A stretch of 64,000 nt of DNA from Saccharofermentans sp. (GTDB lineage Bacteria > Bacillota > Clostridia > Saccharofermentanales > Saccharofermentanaceae). This document shows positions 53,775 through 62,446 of the stretch, in pieces (position 1 is the first letter of the stretch; each line of letters begins with the position of its first letter). The position numbers were made by a program, and so were the translations under genes. The stretch lies in the NCBI GenBank assembly GCA_024684815.1, contig JAIKWL010000084.1, positions 1-64,000 on the forward strand. Direction: 5' to 3'. The notes below the pieces were generated by a model, which was not told where the DNA came from, ran no database searches, and saw nothing but the letters and a program-made list of their open reading frames with translations.

Positions 53775-54718
53775 TTCAGGACGGATTCATCCTTGTAGAT
53801 AAGCCCGAAGGATGGACTTCCTTTAAGACTGACCGCTTTGTCGGCAGACTTCTCGGCACCCGTAAAGTCGGACACCTGGGAACACTTGACCCTTTTGCAA
53901 CGGGTCTTCTTCCCGTGTTTGCCGGAAAGGGACTTAAATTCTTAAGATTCTGTGAAGGTTTTGACAAAGGATATTCCTGCAGATGCATTTTCGGAGCAAG
54001 AACGGACAGTATGGATAAGACCGGGGAAGTCATATCCGAGAACTATCCGTCAGATACAGAACTTACGGAACTTGCTGCAAATGATTTCATAACCGTACGT
54101 AATGCTTTTGAGAAGGTCAGGGGTACAAAAGAACAGCTCCCGCCTGCATATTCCGCAAAGAAGATAGACGGCAAAAAGGCATATGAGCTTGCCAGGAAAG
54201 GCGAGATGCCTGACTTAAAGCCCGTGCCCGTCACGATATATTCGCTTGATATAACCGGTATTGGGAAACTTGATAAGGGCTTTTATGCTGATTTCGATTG
54301 CTTATGCTCCAAGGGAACTTATATCAGGACTATATGTTCCGACTTAGGTGATATTACAGGTTATGGTGCTTATGCCTGGTCTTTAAGAAGAACAGTCAAC
54401 GGACAGTTCAATGTGAAAGATGCATATACACCGGAGCAGCTTGAGAAGATGGCCGCTGAAAGTGATTTCTCGTTTGTAAGAGATGCAGCTGAGACTATAA
54501 GCTTCCTTCCTGAGATAAGACTTGATACAAAACAGGCAAAGGATATCGGGTTTGGAAGAAAGATTGCATTTCCGGCAAAGGCAGAAAGCCTTCCGGATAA
54601 TGAGGAACGCATATACTACAGGGCGACTCATGAGGGTAAACTCATTGCGGTCGTTTTCCCGGCGGTGGAGAATGGCGTTTTAACTATGAGGATCGAGAGG
54701 CTCTACGCGCATGATTAA
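53771..54718 (+). CDS. truB: tRNA pseudouridine(55) synthase TruB
   Basis: 315 aa. Starts FILVDKPEGWTSF, catalytic Asp40 in HLGTLDPFATG, PPAYSAKKIDGKKAY and KGTYIRTICSDLG. Makes Psi55 in the T-loop of elongator tRNAs. Overlaps nrnA by 4 and ribF by 8 bases. Confidence 0.95.
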   Translation: MIQDGFILVDKPEGWTSFKTDRFVGRLLGTRKVGHLGTLDPFATGLLPVFAGKGLKFLRFCEGFDKGYSCRCIFGARTDSMDKTGEVISENYPSDTELTELAANDFITVRNAFEKVRGTKEQLPPAYSAKKIDGKKAYELARKGEMPDLKPVPVTIYSLDITGIGKLDKGFYADFDCLCSKGTYIRTICSDLGDITGYGAYAWSLRRTVNGQFNVKDAYTPEQLEKMAAESDFSFVRDAAETISFLPEIRLDTKQAKDIGFGRKIAFPAKAESLPDNEERIYYRATHEGKLIAVVFPAVENGVLTMRIERLYAHD

Positions 54719-55643
54719 AGTTTGCAGCACATATTCCCTTGATGATCTTCCTTTGGAGACGAAGGGAAGAGTTATTGCACTGGGGCTTTTTGACGGGATC
54801 CATCAGGGACATTCGGATATCATTAAAAAGACGGTTGCGATTGCGCAAAGAGACGACCTCACGTCTACGGTCCAGACTTTCAGAAATCTCATCAAGACAG
54901 ACGGAGGATCTTTATATACTTCCGAAGAAAAACTGAAACTCATAAGCGATCTTGGTGCTGATGAAATGCTTGTACTTGATTTTGATGCTGTTAAGGATAT
55001 GGAACCTGAACAGTATCTTACGGATATACTTCTGAACCGTGCTGTTGCGGATACACTCGTAATGGGCGAGGATTACAGATTCGGAAAGGATGCTAAAGGC
55101 GATGTCGGTCTGATAAAGGAATTTGCAGAAGCAAACAATATCAGAGTGATCGTGGTCAAAGACCGTTTTCACGAGAGTACCGGAAAGAAGATATCGACCA
55201 CATGGCTTAAGCAGGTGCTTTCCGAAGGCGACGCAGAACTTGCAAAGGAACTTTGCGGCGGAAGGAATTATTCTTATTCGGGTTATTGTGCTCACGGGAA
55301 GATGCTTGGCAGGACGATGGGTTTCCCCACTGCGAATATAATCGTTCCCGAAGACAAGTTCGTGGTAAGAAGAGGCGTATATGTGTCCCGTGTCCTGTTG
55401 GGAAAAAGAGTGCTTTACGGAGTAACCAACATCGGAAGAAGACCGACGCTTGAAGAAGCGGTAAATGATGTGGTCGAGACATATATTTTTGATTTCAATG
55501 AGGATATATACGGAGCAAAGATCACGGTCGAACTGTTGAGCTTCTTAAGACCTGAGGAGCATTACGGAAGTAAAGAGGAGCTTATTTCTGCCGTGAATGC
55601 CAATAAGACGCAGGCAATGGAATACATCAAAAACCTCATTTAG
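54711..55643 (+). CDS. ribF: Bifunctional riboflavin kinase / FAD synthetase
   Basis: 310 aa. N-terminal nucleotidyltransferase (GLFDGIHQGHSDII, GEDYRFGKDAKGD) and C-terminal flavokinase (GRTMGFPTANI, GVYVSRVLLG, TYIFDFNEDIYG). Makes FMN then FAD. Last gene of the rimP operon; rpsO does not follow, unlike in many Firmicutes. Confidence 0.95.
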   Translation: MIKVCSTYSLDDLPLETKGRVIALGLFDGIHQGHSDIIKKTVAIAQRDDLTSTVQTFRNLIKTDGGSLYTSEEKLKLISDLGADEMLVLDFDAVKDMEPEQYLTDILLNRAVADTLVMGEDYRFGKDAKGDVGLIKEFAEANNIRVIVVKDRFHESTGKKISTTWLKQVLSEGDAELAKELCGGRNYSYSGYCAHGKMLGRTMGFPTANIIVPEDKFVVRRGVYVSRVLLGKRVLYGVTNIGRRPTLEEAVNDVVETYIFDFNEDIYGAKITVELLSFLRPEEHYGSKEELISAVNANKTQAMEYIKNLI

Positions 55644-55686
55644 ACCGCGAAAATGCTGTTTCAAAGTCATATTATCTATTTTGTGG

Positions 55687-55727
55687 TAATATATCAGGGA
55701 TTTATCTGACCCGAAAGTTACGGGCAG
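55687..55727 (+). promoter_or_regulatory. Extended -10 promoter and leader hairpin of lgt
   Basis: TG-G-TAATAT has its -10 at 55687-55692. A hairpin (CTG-CCCG 55706-55713 with CGGGCAG 55721-55727, one bulge) ends directly before the GGAAGGA ribosome site, so folding could affect translation. Confidence 0.5.
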
Positions 55728-55742
55728 GAAGGATAAAGAAAC

Positions 55743-56636
55743 ATGATTGATTTTGTTGAAGTTAAATTTCCGGGGCTGGGGATCGACCTTAACGTTAACC
55801 CCGTTGCTTTTAAGTTAGGCAGCATCGAGGTTTACTGGTACGGTCTTCTGATCGCCATGGCTTTGATACTGAGCGTTATTCTAGCCGTGAGGCAGGCAAA
55901 GAGCCTGAACTTCCCGGAAGGACTTGTTTATGACACGATCCTTATGATAATCCCCTGTGCAATTATCGGAGCAAGAGCATATTTTGTCGCCTGCAACTGG
56001 GACTATTACAAACTTGACTGGAAGACGATCTTTGATATCAGGAACGGCGGACTGGCAATTTACGGAGGAGTTATCCTTGTATTTATAGGCGGTCTGGTCA
56101 TGTGTTACACAAGAAAGATCCCGTTCAGGGAACTGGCCGATTACTGTGTCGTTTATCTTCCTTTGGGACAGGCTATCGGAAGATGGGGCAATTTCTTTAA
56201 TCAGGAATGCTTCGGCACAACGACTGATCTGCCCTGGGGCATGACGAGTTCGACTGTGGAGATGTACTTAAGCAGCAACTGTCCGACACTTGTTGCAACA
56301 TCACCTGTGCACCCGACATTCCTTTATGAGTCGCTCGCAGATCTTGCTATATTCTTTATCCTTCTTTATGTAAGAAAGCATTCGAAGATACCTTTTGAGA
56401 CATCCTGTGCTTATTTTGCGCTTTACGGTACTGCAAGGTTCTTCATAGAAGGAGTCAGGACTGATTCGCTGTATTTGGGGCACACGAGTATCAGGATCTC
56501 TCAGCTCCTGTCACTTATCTTCGTTATATTGGCTCTTCTTTATATCGCTTTCGCAAGAACGAAAAGGTTCGAGAAGAGAGGTTTTCCTGAAAAACTGTAT
56601 GTTGAAGCCTCATCAGGAGAAGGAAAGAAAAAATAA
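55743..56636 (+). CDS. lgt: Prolipoprotein diacylglyceryl transferase
   Basis: 297 aa, about seven membrane helices. The Lgt signature GQAIGRWGNFFNQE and the HPTFLYES block are intact. Moves diacylglycerol from phosphatidylglycerol to the lipobox Cys of prolipoproteins such as the BMP protein at 26.7 kb. Start codon follows AGGAAGGA. Overlaps rodA by 1 base. Confidence 0.95.
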   Translation: MIDFVEVKFPGLGIDLNVNPVAFKLGSIEVYWYGLLIAMALILSVILAVRQAKSLNFPEGLVYDTILMIIPCAIIGARAYFVACNWDYYKLDWKTIFDIRNGGLAIYGGVILVFIGGLVMCYTRKIPFRELADYCVVYLPLGQAIGRWGNFFNQECFGTTTDLPWGMTSSTVEMYLSSNCPTLVATSPVHPTFLYESLADLAIFFILLYVRKHSKIPFETSCAYFALYGTARFFIEGVRTDSLYLGHTSIRISQLLSLIFVILALLYIAFARTKRFEKRGFPEKLYVEASSGEGKKK

Positions 56637-57763
56637 TGGATAAGGCTGGTTCCGGCGTTGTCAGACTTCGCGGGAAAGACGGTCTTAAGACCGTTGACTA
56701 TTATCTTGTCGTTCCGATCCTTTTGTTAACGATAATAGGTCTTTATGTCTTACAGAAAGTTCTTTCCAAAGGATATGCAGCATATCCCGGAAATTATTAC
56801 AGACAGATAGCCGCCACAGTCGGCGGTATCATAGCTGCCCTGATAATAGGTTTGCTCGATGAGCACTTCATGAAGGTTTTGGGACGTCTTATATATGCGG
56901 CATCACTTTTCCTTCTGATCCTTGTCCCAATCGACGGTTATTCGCTCAAAGCAACATGGGGTGCCGACTCCTGGCTTAATCTTCCGGTAATCGGTAATTT
57001 CCAGCCCTCTGAGCTTGCCAAGATAGGTCTTGTTATGGTTGCAGCCGATATCTTTGAAAGGATGTCCGATAAAGAGTATTCACTTCTTAAGGGTTTTGGC
57101 CTGATGGCAGCGGTCTATGCGCCGCCGATGCTCCTGATCTTATTGCAGCCTGACTTCGGTACCGCGATGGTTATCATTTTTACCTTTATATGTATGCTTT
57201 TCGCCTGGGGAGTAAGATACAGGTATTTCCTTCTTGCTTTCTCGACATTTGTAGTTGTTATTATCCCGGCTGTATGGACATTTTATCTTGAGCCTTATCA
57301 GAAGAACCGTATATTATCACTTGTTTTCCAGGGTTCGGATCCGCGTTCCGAGTATAATCTTACCCAATCTAAATACGCGATCATGTCGGGAGGTCTTTCG
57401 GGAAACCACACGGGAATCCTGACAAGCGTTCCGGTAAAAGAGAGCGACTTTATCTATGCCGCCATATCGGAACACATGGGATTTATCGGTACAACGACGG
57501 TGATAATCCTGGCTTTCTTTTTCCTTTGCAGATGCCTTTATGTGGCAGCAAAGAGCCATTCCAAGACTGCTTCATATACCATCACCGGACTTACCGGTTA
57601 TTTTGCTTTCCACTTTATCGAGAATATGGGCATGGCAGTAGGCCTTCTTCCGATCACGGGAATACCTCTGCCGTTTATCAGTCTCGGAGGCACGGCCATG
57701 CTGATCAATTATCTTGCCTTCGGGGTCATACTGAACTATTCGATGTCGCGCAATATAACATAG
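56636..57763 (+). CDS. rodA: SEDS-family peptidoglycan glycosyltransferase, RodA type
   Basis: 375 aa, ten or so membrane helices. QPSELAKIGLVMVAA and the C-terminal LLPITGIPLPFISLGGTAM block mark the SEDS family; ENMGMAVGLLPITGIPLPF favours RodA over FtsW. Polymerises lipid II in the side wall together with a class B PBP. A 1-base overlap with lgt suggests coupled translation. Catalytic Asp region (KESDFIYA) is present. Confidence 0.88.
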   Translation: MDKAGSGVVRLRGKDGLKTVDYYLVVPILLLTIIGLYVLQKVLSKGYAAYPGNYYRQIAATVGGIIAALIIGLLDEHFMKVLGRLIYAASLFLLILVPIDGYSLKATWGADSWLNLPVIGNFQPSELAKIGLVMVAADIFERMSDKEYSLLKGFGLMAAVYAPPMLLILLQPDFGTAMVIIFTFICMLFAWGVRYRYFLLAFSTFVVVIIPAVWTFYLEPYQKNRILSLVFQGSDPRSEYNLTQSKYAIMSGGLSGNHTGILTSVPVKESDFIYAAISEHMGFIGTTTVIILAFFFLCRCLYVAAKSHSKTASYTITGLTGYFAFHFIENMGMAVGLLPITGIPLPFISLGGTAMLINYLAFGVILNYSMSRNIT

Positions 57764-57775
57764 CGGAGGCTTCTG

Positions 57776-60046
57776 ATGAAGGGGAAGTGGAGACAGAATC
57801 TTCATATCGAGCCGCCTGAAGGCTGGATGAACGACCCTAACGGTCTTTGCTTTTTTGACGGCCTCTACCATGTTTATTTTCAGTATTCTCCGGGAACGCC
57901 ATGTGGTGAGAGCAACCGCTGCTGGGGGCATTATGTAAGTCCTGACCTTTTATCGTGGAAGTATTCGGGGATAGTCCTCGAGCCTGACATACCGGAAGAC
58001 AGAGATGGCGTTTTTTCCGGTTCTGCAGTTGCATTCGAAGATCACATGGAATTCTTCTATACCGGAAATGTTCTCGAGGAAGGAGATTTCGATCACATTC
58101 TTGAAGGGCGCGGAGCAAATGTTATCCGCGTCAGATCTTCTGACGGCTCGAAAATGTCAGCCAAGGAAGTCCTTCTCAGAAATACCGATTATCCGGATTT
58201 TTGTTCATGCCACGTAAGAGATCCGAAAGTTTGGCTTGAAGACGGAAAATACAAAATGGTATTGGGTGCACGGACTAAAGATGATCACGGATGTGTGCTT
58301 TTTTATGAGGCTTCTTTGGACGGCCCTTTTGAATACAAAGGATTACTGACCGTTCCTGATTTCGGATACATGTGGGAATGCCCCGATGCATTCTCTATTG
58401 ACGGAAAGAAGTTTATCGCGCTCTGCCCGCAGGGTACTGCCAGAGGTGATCTTAAGTTCCAGAATATATTCCACAGCGGTTATTTCAGAGATGATGACGG
58501 AGTCCTTACTGATTTTGAAGAATTCGATCACGGTTTTGATTTCTATGCTCCGCAGACATTTGCCGCACCGGACGGCAGGAGACTTCTTATCGGCTGGATG
58601 GGCATAGGCGATGATTCTTATACCAATCCGACAACTGATCTCGGCTGGCAGCATTGCCTTACTTTGCCTCGAGAACTTACATTGGGATCTGACGGTAAGA
58701 TCCTTCAAAATCCTGTTCGTGAACTGGATTCGATCAGAAAACAGGCTGAGAAGATCGATGGCGAAACATGGCAGGGACTGCCTTTTGAAGTAAATGCAGC
58801 GTGTTTTTCGGATGTTGTATCTGTAAGCATATCGGGGGCTGAGATCACATGGAACAGAAATGACGGGATCTTGAGCCTTCACTTCACCAATGAAGAAGGA
58901 TACGGAAGAAAAGAGCGGAAGATAGAACTATTATCACTGGATTCACTCCGTATCATCGCAGATGTTTCCTCACTGGAAATATATATAAACGGCGGCAGAT
59001 ATGTAATGAGCACCAGATTCTATCCGGAGCACCGTCAGGTCAGAGTTGCAGTGAAAGGTGCCGGTGCAGGGATCGCTGCTTTAAGGCTTAACGATACGCT
59101 GGTTGCCATAGGTGAAGCTCTGATCGATTTCATTCCTGATAAGAAGGGCTGCGAATTTTACGAGGTCGGTTCGTTCTCACCTGCTGCGGGCGGCGCTCCT
59201 GCTAATGTTTGCGGAGCTTTTTCGAAGCTGGGCGGCAGATCGAGGATGATCACGCAGTTAGGCAGAGATCCTTTCGGCGATATCATTACAAGGACGCTTG
59301 ATAATGCAGGTGTGGATACGTCCTGTATCTTATATACATCCGAAGCAAATACCGCTCTGGCTTTCGTAAGTCAGACAACGGACGGCAAGAGCACTTATTC
59401 GTTCTACAGGAATCCGTCTGCGGATATGCTTTTCGATCCTTCACACATAACGGCAGAGATGTTTGACGACTGCTACGCACTTCATTTCTGCAGTGTTTCT
59501 CTCGGCAATTTCCCTATGAAAGATGCCCACCGCGCAGCTGTAACGATCGCAAGACGTCAGGGTGCGATAATAAGCTTTGATCCTAATCTCCGGTTTATGC
59601 TGTGGGATGACAGGGATGAATTAAAGCGTGTCATTTGGGAATTTATCCCGTGTTGCGACATTATCAAGGTTTCTGATGAGGAACTGGAGTTTATCACAGG
59701 TTCTTCAGATCCTGATGAGGCTGTTCCGACGCTGCTTTGCGGCAACGTAAAGCTGGTGATCCTTACTAAAGGCAAGGACGGAGCTTCCTGTTACAGTGCT
59801 TCAGGCAATGTGTCCTCTTTAAGTCCTGTAGTCAAAGCCGTCGATACCACCGGTGCAGGTGACGGATTCATTGGTTCGTTTCTCTGGAAACTGAGATCCT
59901 CGGGGATAGTCAGGGATGATCTTTCCGGCTGCCCGCTGAGCGTTTTATCCGGATGCCTGGATTTTGCAAACCGCTTCAGCGCCATAAGTGTTCAGCGGAA
60001 AGGTGCTATCCCGTCATATCCCGGATTAAGTGAATTGAATAATTAA
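57776..60046 (+). CDS. Fused GH32 invertase and PfkB fructokinase
   Basis: 756 aa. Residues 1 to about 437 are a GH32 beta-fructosidase: nucleophile Asp20 in WMNDPNG, RDPKVW near 147-152 and acid/base Glu201 in ECPDAF, followed by the GH32 C-terminal beta-sandwich. Residues about 440-756 are a PfkB-family sugar kinase: VAIGEALIDFIP start, AGGAPANVCGAF, and catalytic Asp696 in DTTGAGDGF. Both active sites look intact. It would cleave sucrose or sucrose 6-phosphate and phosphorylate the released fructose. No sucrose transporter or PTS gene is adjacent; the gene sits 12 bases after rodA. Cytoplasmic (no signal peptide). Confidence 0.92.
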   Translation: MKGKWRQNLHIEPPEGWMNDPNGLCFFDGLYHVYFQYSPGTPCGESNRCWGHYVSPDLLSWKYSGIVLEPDIPEDRDGVFSGSAVAFEDHMEFFYTGNVLEEGDFDHILEGRGANVIRVRSSDGSKMSAKEVLLRNTDYPDFCSCHVRDPKVWLEDGKYKMVLGARTKDDHGCVLFYEASLDGPFEYKGLLTVPDFGYMWECPDAFSIDGKKFIALCPQGTARGDLKFQNIFHSGYFRDDDGVLTDFEEFDHGFDFYAPQTFAAPDGRRLLIGWMGIGDDSYTNPTTDLGWQHCLTLPRELTLGSDGKILQNPVRELDSIRKQAEKIDGETWQGLPFEVNAACFSDVVSVSISGAEITWNRNDGILSLHFTNEEGYGRKERKIELLSLDSLRIIADVSSLEIYINGGRYVMSTRFYPEHRQVRVAVKGAGAGIAALRLNDTLVAIGEALIDFIPDKKGCEFYEVGSFSPAAGGAPANVCGAFSKLGGRSRMITQLGRDPFGDIITRTLDNAGVDTSCILYTSEANTALAFVSQTTDGKSTYSFYRNPSADMLFDPSHITAEMFDDCYALHFCSVSLGNFPMKDAHRAAVTIARRQGAIISFDPNLRFMLWDDRDELKRVIWEFIPCCDIIKVSDEELEFITGSSDPDEAVPTLLCGNVKLVILTKGKDGASCYSASGNVSSLSPVVKAVDTTGAGDGFIGSFLWKLRSSGIVRDDLSGCPLSVLSGCLDFANRFSAISVQRKGAIPSYPGLSELNN

Positions 60047-60082
60047 CCTAAGTTTTATCGCGGAGACATCGTTACATAGATC

Positions 60083-60115
60083 AGTACACAAACCGCGGGT
60101 TTGGTACTCGTTTTT
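60083..60115 (+). terminator. Rho-independent terminator after the invertase-kinase gene
   Basis: Stem of 11 bp with one bulge (60083-60094 with 60098-60108, GCG loop), then CGTTTTT. In the 314-base gap 60047-60360 the rest holds the mraZ promoter and operator; 60120-60220 shows nothing recognisable. Confidence 0.75.
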
Positions 60116-60221
60116 GCATGCCCTTTTCCGAAGCCGACGGGAGGATCGATGTCTTCAGACTAAAGAAATTTCCGCCGTGAAAAAATATTTAACAAATTTC
60201 CGGAAAATTACAAAAAACCTC

Positions 60222-60250
60222 TTGCGTTAAAAAAAGATTACGAATAGAAT
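60222..60250 (+). promoter_or_regulatory. Promoter of the mraZ/dcw operon
   Basis: TTGCGT (60222-60227), exactly 17 bases, TAGAAT (60245-60250). Transcript start near 60257, immediately before the MraZ boxes. Its hexamers resemble those of the rimP operon promoter (TTGCAC and TAGAAT). Confidence 0.7.
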
Positions 60251-60258
60251 ACAGATGT

Positions 60259-60309
60259 GTGGTGATTCGGGGAGATAATTCCCATTCTAGTGGAGGAAAG
60301 TGGCTGAAA
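60259..60309 (+). promoter_or_regulatory. MraZ operator: phased GTGG boxes
   Basis: GTGG-type repeats start at 60259 (GTGGTG), 60269 (GGGGAG), 60290 (GTGGAG) and 60300 (GTGGCT), about 10 bp apart with one skipped turn. MraZ rings are known to bind such phased GTGG-like repeats upstream of their own gene and repress the dcw operon. Here the boxes lie at or just after the predicted start. Confidence 0.65.
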
Positions 60310-60360
60310 TGCAGTCGCGGCCTTCACTTTAACACAAAATCTGAAAAACAGAGACTCAGG

Positions 60361-60792
60361 ATGAGAGATATCAAGAAGGTAGACGCAAAGGGAAGATTCT
60401 TTATCCCGTCAAAGCAGAAAGAGATGCTCGGTACAGAGGTTGTTGTTACCAACAGCCTTGATGTCGGGTATTTATGCGTTTACTCGAAGGATCATTTCGA
60501 AAATATAGTTAAGCCGCAGCTCAAGAAACTCAATACTATGGATGCCAATGCCCGTAGGATAAAGAGAGTTATCATCGGAGAGGCGTGCGAAGTGAATGTT
60601 GATTCTCAAGGCAGGATCTCTGTCAACAGCGAGCTTTGGGAGAGGATCGGAGCAAAGCCCGGTGATGAGATCTGTGTCTTTGACGATGAAGGCAAGCTGG
60701 ATATTTGCACTAAGAATTTCTATGACAATGAAGATCACGATTTAAGCGGCATAGAAGGATTGGAGACAAAGTATTATGTTGAAGGTCTCTGA
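60361..60792 (+). CDS. mraZ: Transcriptional regulator MraZ
   Basis: 143 aa from ATG 60361. Two SpoVT/AbrB-type halves, each with the DxxGR signature (VDAKGRFFIPSK and VDSQGRISVNSELW). Forms a ring that binds repeats in its own promoter region and represses division genes. An in-frame start at 60259 lies in the operator and is rejected, although 60361 lacks a strong ribosome site (CAGGATG context). First gene of the dcw cluster; overlaps rsmH by 17 bases. Confidence 0.92.
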   Translation: MRDIKKVDAKGRFFIPSKQKEMLGTEVVVTNSLDVGYLCVYSKDHFENIVKPQLKKLNTMDANARRIKRVIIGEACEVNVDSQGRISVNSELWERIGAKPGDEICVFDDEGKLDICTKNFYDNEDHDLSGIEGLETKYYVEGL

Positions 60793-61744
60793 GTTTGATC
60801 ACATTCCCGTACTTCTTTATCAGACTGTTGACGGTCTTAATGTCAGACCGGGCGGAATCTATGTTGACTGTACAGCCGGAGGCGGATCCCACAGTGCTGA
60901 GATAGCAAGAAGAATGAAGGGACAGGGAACTCTGGTTTCCATCGACAAAGACGGCGCCGCTCTTGCAGCGTGTATGGACCGGAAGGAATCGTTTGAAGGC
61001 ATCAACTGGATGCCGGTCAAGGCTGATTACAAGGATATCGATGATATAATCCGCAGCCTTAAGATCGGTAAGGTTGACGGTATCATGGCTGATCTCGGAG
61101 TTTCCTCCTATCAGCTCGATACAGCCGAAAGAGGATTCTCTTATATGAAGAACGGTCCTTTGGATATGAGAATGGATCCGGACGAGTGGCTTACGGCTGC
61201 TGAAGTGGTCAACAGATATTCGAGAGATGAACTTGAAAGAATATTCAGGGAATATGGTGAAGAACATCACGCCGGCAGGATCGCTGACGGAATCGTTGAA
61301 AGACGCAGGACAAAGCCTTTCTCCAGAACTACGGAACTTGCTGCGGCCATTAAGGAATATATGCCCGGCCACGGAAGAGGAGAAGACCAGCATCCGGCAA
61401 AGAGATGCTTCCAGGCAATAAGGATCGAGGTAAATCACGAACTGGACGGACTCGAATCCCTGCTTAGGGACGGAATAAGAAAACTTAAACCCGGCGGAAG
61501 GTTTGCGGTCATATCATTCCATTCGCTGGAGGACAGGATAGTCAAAGAGGCATTCAGGACAGCAGAGAGCCCCTGCACATGCCCACGTGATTTCCCTGTA
61601 TGTGTTTGCGGAAAGAAATCACTCGGAACGGTCATAACCAAAAAACCTATAGAACCGACTGAAGAAGAGATCGAATTCAATCCGAGAGCCAGGAGTTCAA
61701 AGCTCAGGGTGTTTGAGAGGAACGACAACGAACAGTACAACTAG
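60776..61744 (+). CDS. rsmH: 16S rRNA m4C1402 methyltransferase RsmH
   Basis: 322 aa. SAM-binding DCTAGGGSHS, the GIMADLGVSSYQLD block, RGFSYMKNGPLDMRMD and the C-terminal HSLEDRIVK all match RsmH (MraW). Methylates N4 of C1402 in the ribosomal P site. Overlaps mraZ by 17 bases. Alternative start not needed, as FDHIPVLLYQTVDGL is the family N-terminus. Confidence 0.96.
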   Translation: MLKVSEFDHIPVLLYQTVDGLNVRPGGIYVDCTAGGGSHSAEIARRMKGQGTLVSIDKDGAALAACMDRKESFEGINWMPVKADYKDIDDIIRSLKIGKVDGIMADLGVSSYQLDTAERGFSYMKNGPLDMRMDPDEWLTAAEVVNRYSRDELERIFREYGEEHHAGRIADGIVERRRTKPFSRTTELAAAIKEYMPGHGRGEDQHPAKRCFQAIRIEVNHELDGLESLLRDGIRKLKPGGRFAVISFHSLEDRIVKEAFRTAESPCTCPRDFPVCVCGKKSLGTVITKKPIEPTEEEIEFNPRARSSKLRVFERNDNEQYN

Positions 61745-61774
61745 TATATAAAGTAAGAGGAAAGAATAAGGATA

Positions 61775-62446
61775 ATGGCAGTAGCATCAAGAAGAAAAGC
61801 GAATAGCTTTGATGTGGGCGGAGGAGATGAAACGCTCCGGGAAGTGCTGTCTGCCGGAAAGACGAACCTCACATATAAGAACGGTGAATTTATCCACGAT
61901 GAATCCTCTCTGATCGAAGAGGAACCTTTGGACATTATTTCAAATGAACAGGTAGTCTCATATGAAGCGGTTCATGAAAGAGGCGTGGAATACGTCATTG
62001 AACATGAAGATGCCGCAGTAAGGCGCGAGTACAAGAAAAAGAGCAGAAGACTTACAAGAAGAAAACTTTTCGAGACGATCTTATCCATCGGTCTGGTAAT
62101 CCTTGTCGGATTCTTCGTAATGCTCCTTTTGTATCCTCAGACAGAGCTCTCGGAACTTGCAAGAGATAATTCGAATCTTAAGGATCAGATCAACGTTGCA
62201 AAAAGAGAGATCGTAAACGCTGAAGAAAAGTCCAACGGGATCGCAGACATGGATACTATCCGTGCGCAGGCAATGGCACTCGGAATGCAGGATCCGAACC
62301 AGAACCAGGTGATAAATCTGCCGCTTCCGAACACGGATTCACTTCAAACAAAAATAAACTACAATACCGACGGAGTTACTGAAGAAGTGTTCAATAATTC
62401 CAAGGATGCATTGGCTGATTACTATGCAGCACACCCCGATAAATAA
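61775..62446 (+). CDS. ftsL: FtsL-like septum protein
   Basis: 223 aa. A long charged cytoplasmic N-terminus (1-107) is followed by one membrane helix (about 108-128) and an extracytoplasmic coiled coil (ELSELARDNSNLKDQINVAKREIVNAEEK) ending in an acidic tail. The gene order mraZ-rsmH-[this]-PBP fixes it as FtsL although FtsL sequences are poorly conserved. The N-terminus is much longer than in Bacillus FtsL. Weak AGAATAAGGATA ribosome site. Confidence 0.8.
   Translation: MAVASRRKANSFDVGGGDETLREVLSAGKTNLTYKNGEFIHDESSLIEEEPLDIISNEQVVSYEAVHERGVEYVIEHEDAAVRREYKKKSRRLTRRKLFETILSIGLVILVGFFVMLLLYPQTELSELARDNSNLKDQINVAKREIVNAEEKSNGIADMDTIRAQAMALGMQDPNQNQVINLPLPNTDSLQTKINYNTDGVTEEVFNNSKDALADYYAAHPDK

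Noticed and set aside
60259..60360. Upstream start for mraZ giving 177 residues
   Set aside because: The extension covers the phased GTGG boxes and lacks similarity to MraZ, whose proteins start near MRDIKKVD-like sequence.
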